Source: Catalinimonas alkaloidigena
Lineage (GTDB): Bacteria > Bacteroidota > Bacteroidia > Cytophagales > Cyclobacteriaceae
NCBI RefSeq assembly: GCF_029504655.1
Contig: NZ_JAQFIL010000001.1
Location: 6,949,001-7,013,000, forward strand
Length of the DNA: 64,000 bases
Reading direction: 5' to 3'
This document shows, one piece after another, positions 63,560-64,000 of this stretch. The translations under genes were made by a program, and so were the position numbers. Below the pieces are notes generated by a model. That model saw only the letters and a program-made list of their open reading frames with translations. It searched no databases and was not told where the DNA came from. Every line of letters starts with the position of its first letter. The first letter of the stretch is position 1.

Positions 63560-64000
63560 TTACATATGTAAGGCTCGATTTTCGGTAGCTGCCAGACATG
63601 CTTCCTTCACCGCTTCTGTAAAGGTAGGGTGAGCATGTGACATACGGGCAATATCTTCAGCAGAAGCACGGTACTCCATAGCCACTACTGCTTCGGCTAT
63701 CATATCGGCTGCTCTTGGGCCAATGATATGCACTCCTAAAACTTCGTCAGTAGCTTCATCAGCTAACACTTTCACAGTACCCTCTATGTCCATGCTCGCG
63801 CGGGCACGGCCGAGCGCTTTAAAAGGGAAGCTGCCTGACTTATACTTTTTGCCATCAGCTTTGAGTTCTTCTTCAGTATAGCCTACGCTGGCAACTTCTG
63901 GCCAGGTGTAAATTACACTGGGAATCAGTTTGTAATTAATATGAGGCTTCTGGCCCGCCAAAGATTCTGCTACGTATACGCCTTCTTCCTCTGCCTTGTG
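63560..64000 (-). CDS. lpdA: dihydrolipoyl dehydrogenase, 3' part
   Basis: The frame enters from the right edge and its last 146 codons are visible, starting with [13 protein letters not shown]. The FAD-disulfide-reductase dimerisation domain is clear: [26 protein letters not shown] (in parts, [15 protein letters not shown]), [17 protein letters not shown], and the catalytic-base segment [13 protein letters not shown] (His-x-His-Pro with the partner Glu). It is the E3 component of pyruvate and 2-oxoglutarate dehydrogenases. The gene is intact as far as it can be read. Confidence 0.95.
   Translation of the reverse strand, partial: HKAEEEGVYVAESLAGQKPHINYKLIPSVIYTWPEVASVGYTEEELKADGKKYKSGSFPFKALGRARASMDIEGTVKVLADEATDEVLGVHIIGPRAADMIAEAVVAMEYRASAEDIARMSHAHPTFTEAVKEACLAATENRALHM

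Noticed and set aside
1..64000. CRISPR arrays, tRNA or rRNA genes, insertion sequences, prophage genes
   Set aside because: No regularly spaced repeats, tRNA cloverleaf, transposase or phage structural genes were recognised by reading. A dedicated tRNA and IS search was not possible.

Overview
The window looks like chromosomal DNA of a gliding or formerly gliding, aerobic, carotenoid-making member of the Bacteroidota, most likely order Cytophagales. The evidence is a GldJ-type lipoprotein, a CrtD-type carotenoid desaturase, a DUF4175 protein, a head-GIN adhesin-like protein, many lipoproteins, weak or absent Shine-Dalgarno sites, AT-rich intergenic DNA, and several DUF1080 / TIM-barrel / Gfo-Idh-MocA sugar genes typical of marine or soil Bacteroidota. 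No rRNA, tRNA, CRISPR array, insertion sequence or prophage was recognised.

Layout. 1-8.0 kb: 5' part of a DUF4175 membrane protein, exonuclease III, a small unknown gene, a ComF-like phosphoribosyltransferase, gldJ and mfd. 8.0-13.5 kb: a lone cytochrome oxidase subunit III, a RibD-like protein that has lost its deaminase site, prmC, and the sulfate-activation operon cysC-cysD-cysN closed by a strong bidirectional terminator. 13.5-19.4 kb: a minus-strand sugar locus with a five-domain ThuA / sugar dehydrogenase / PKD / cytochrome c / carbohydrate-binding fusion, a DUF1080 lipoprotein and a TIM-barrel isomerase, followed by the decayed 3' end of an alpha/beta-hydrolase gene. 19.4-23.8 kb: an O-methyltransferase head-to-head with an orphan TrpF-like protein, an arsR-arsM operon and a membrane-anchored AraC regulator. 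23.9-28.7 kb: the diheme cytochrome / parallel beta-helix pair, an alginate-lyase-family protein, a broken DUF2019 gene and a Uma2 protein.

28.8-39.7 kb: the RDD / SpoIIM / DUF4129 / DUF4350 / MoxR / DUF58 membrane-and-chaperone set, interrupted by a minus-strand operon gntR-deoC-pfkB-gfo/idh. Two perfect palindromes upstream of gntR look like its operators. 39.7-46.2 kb: a lipoprotein-type HiPIP, CorA, a small hydrophilic protein, a GIN protein, and a second sugar module made of an oxidoreductase divergent from a DUF1080 protein and a TIM-barrel protein. 46.2-64 kb: a TMEM220-like protein overlapping crtD, mltF, an unknown gene, trmD, tpiA, prmA, an unrecognised 1,630-residue exported protein, plsY, an M20 peptidase, a Nudix hydrolase, an NlpC/P60 lipoprotein overlapping a beta-lactamase-fold lipoprotein, and the 3' end of lpdA.

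How the genes work together. The strongest functional theme is sugar oxidation and cleavage. Two DUF1080 plus TIM-barrel pairs, two Gfo/Idh/MocA dehydrogenases, a cytochrome-linked sugar dehydrogenase and a DeoC/PfkB operon together suggest use of 3-keto sugars or glycosides. The second theme is gene loss: two protein relics with several disabling changes each, and two enzymes (RibD, ComF) that kept their fold but lost metal-binding residues.
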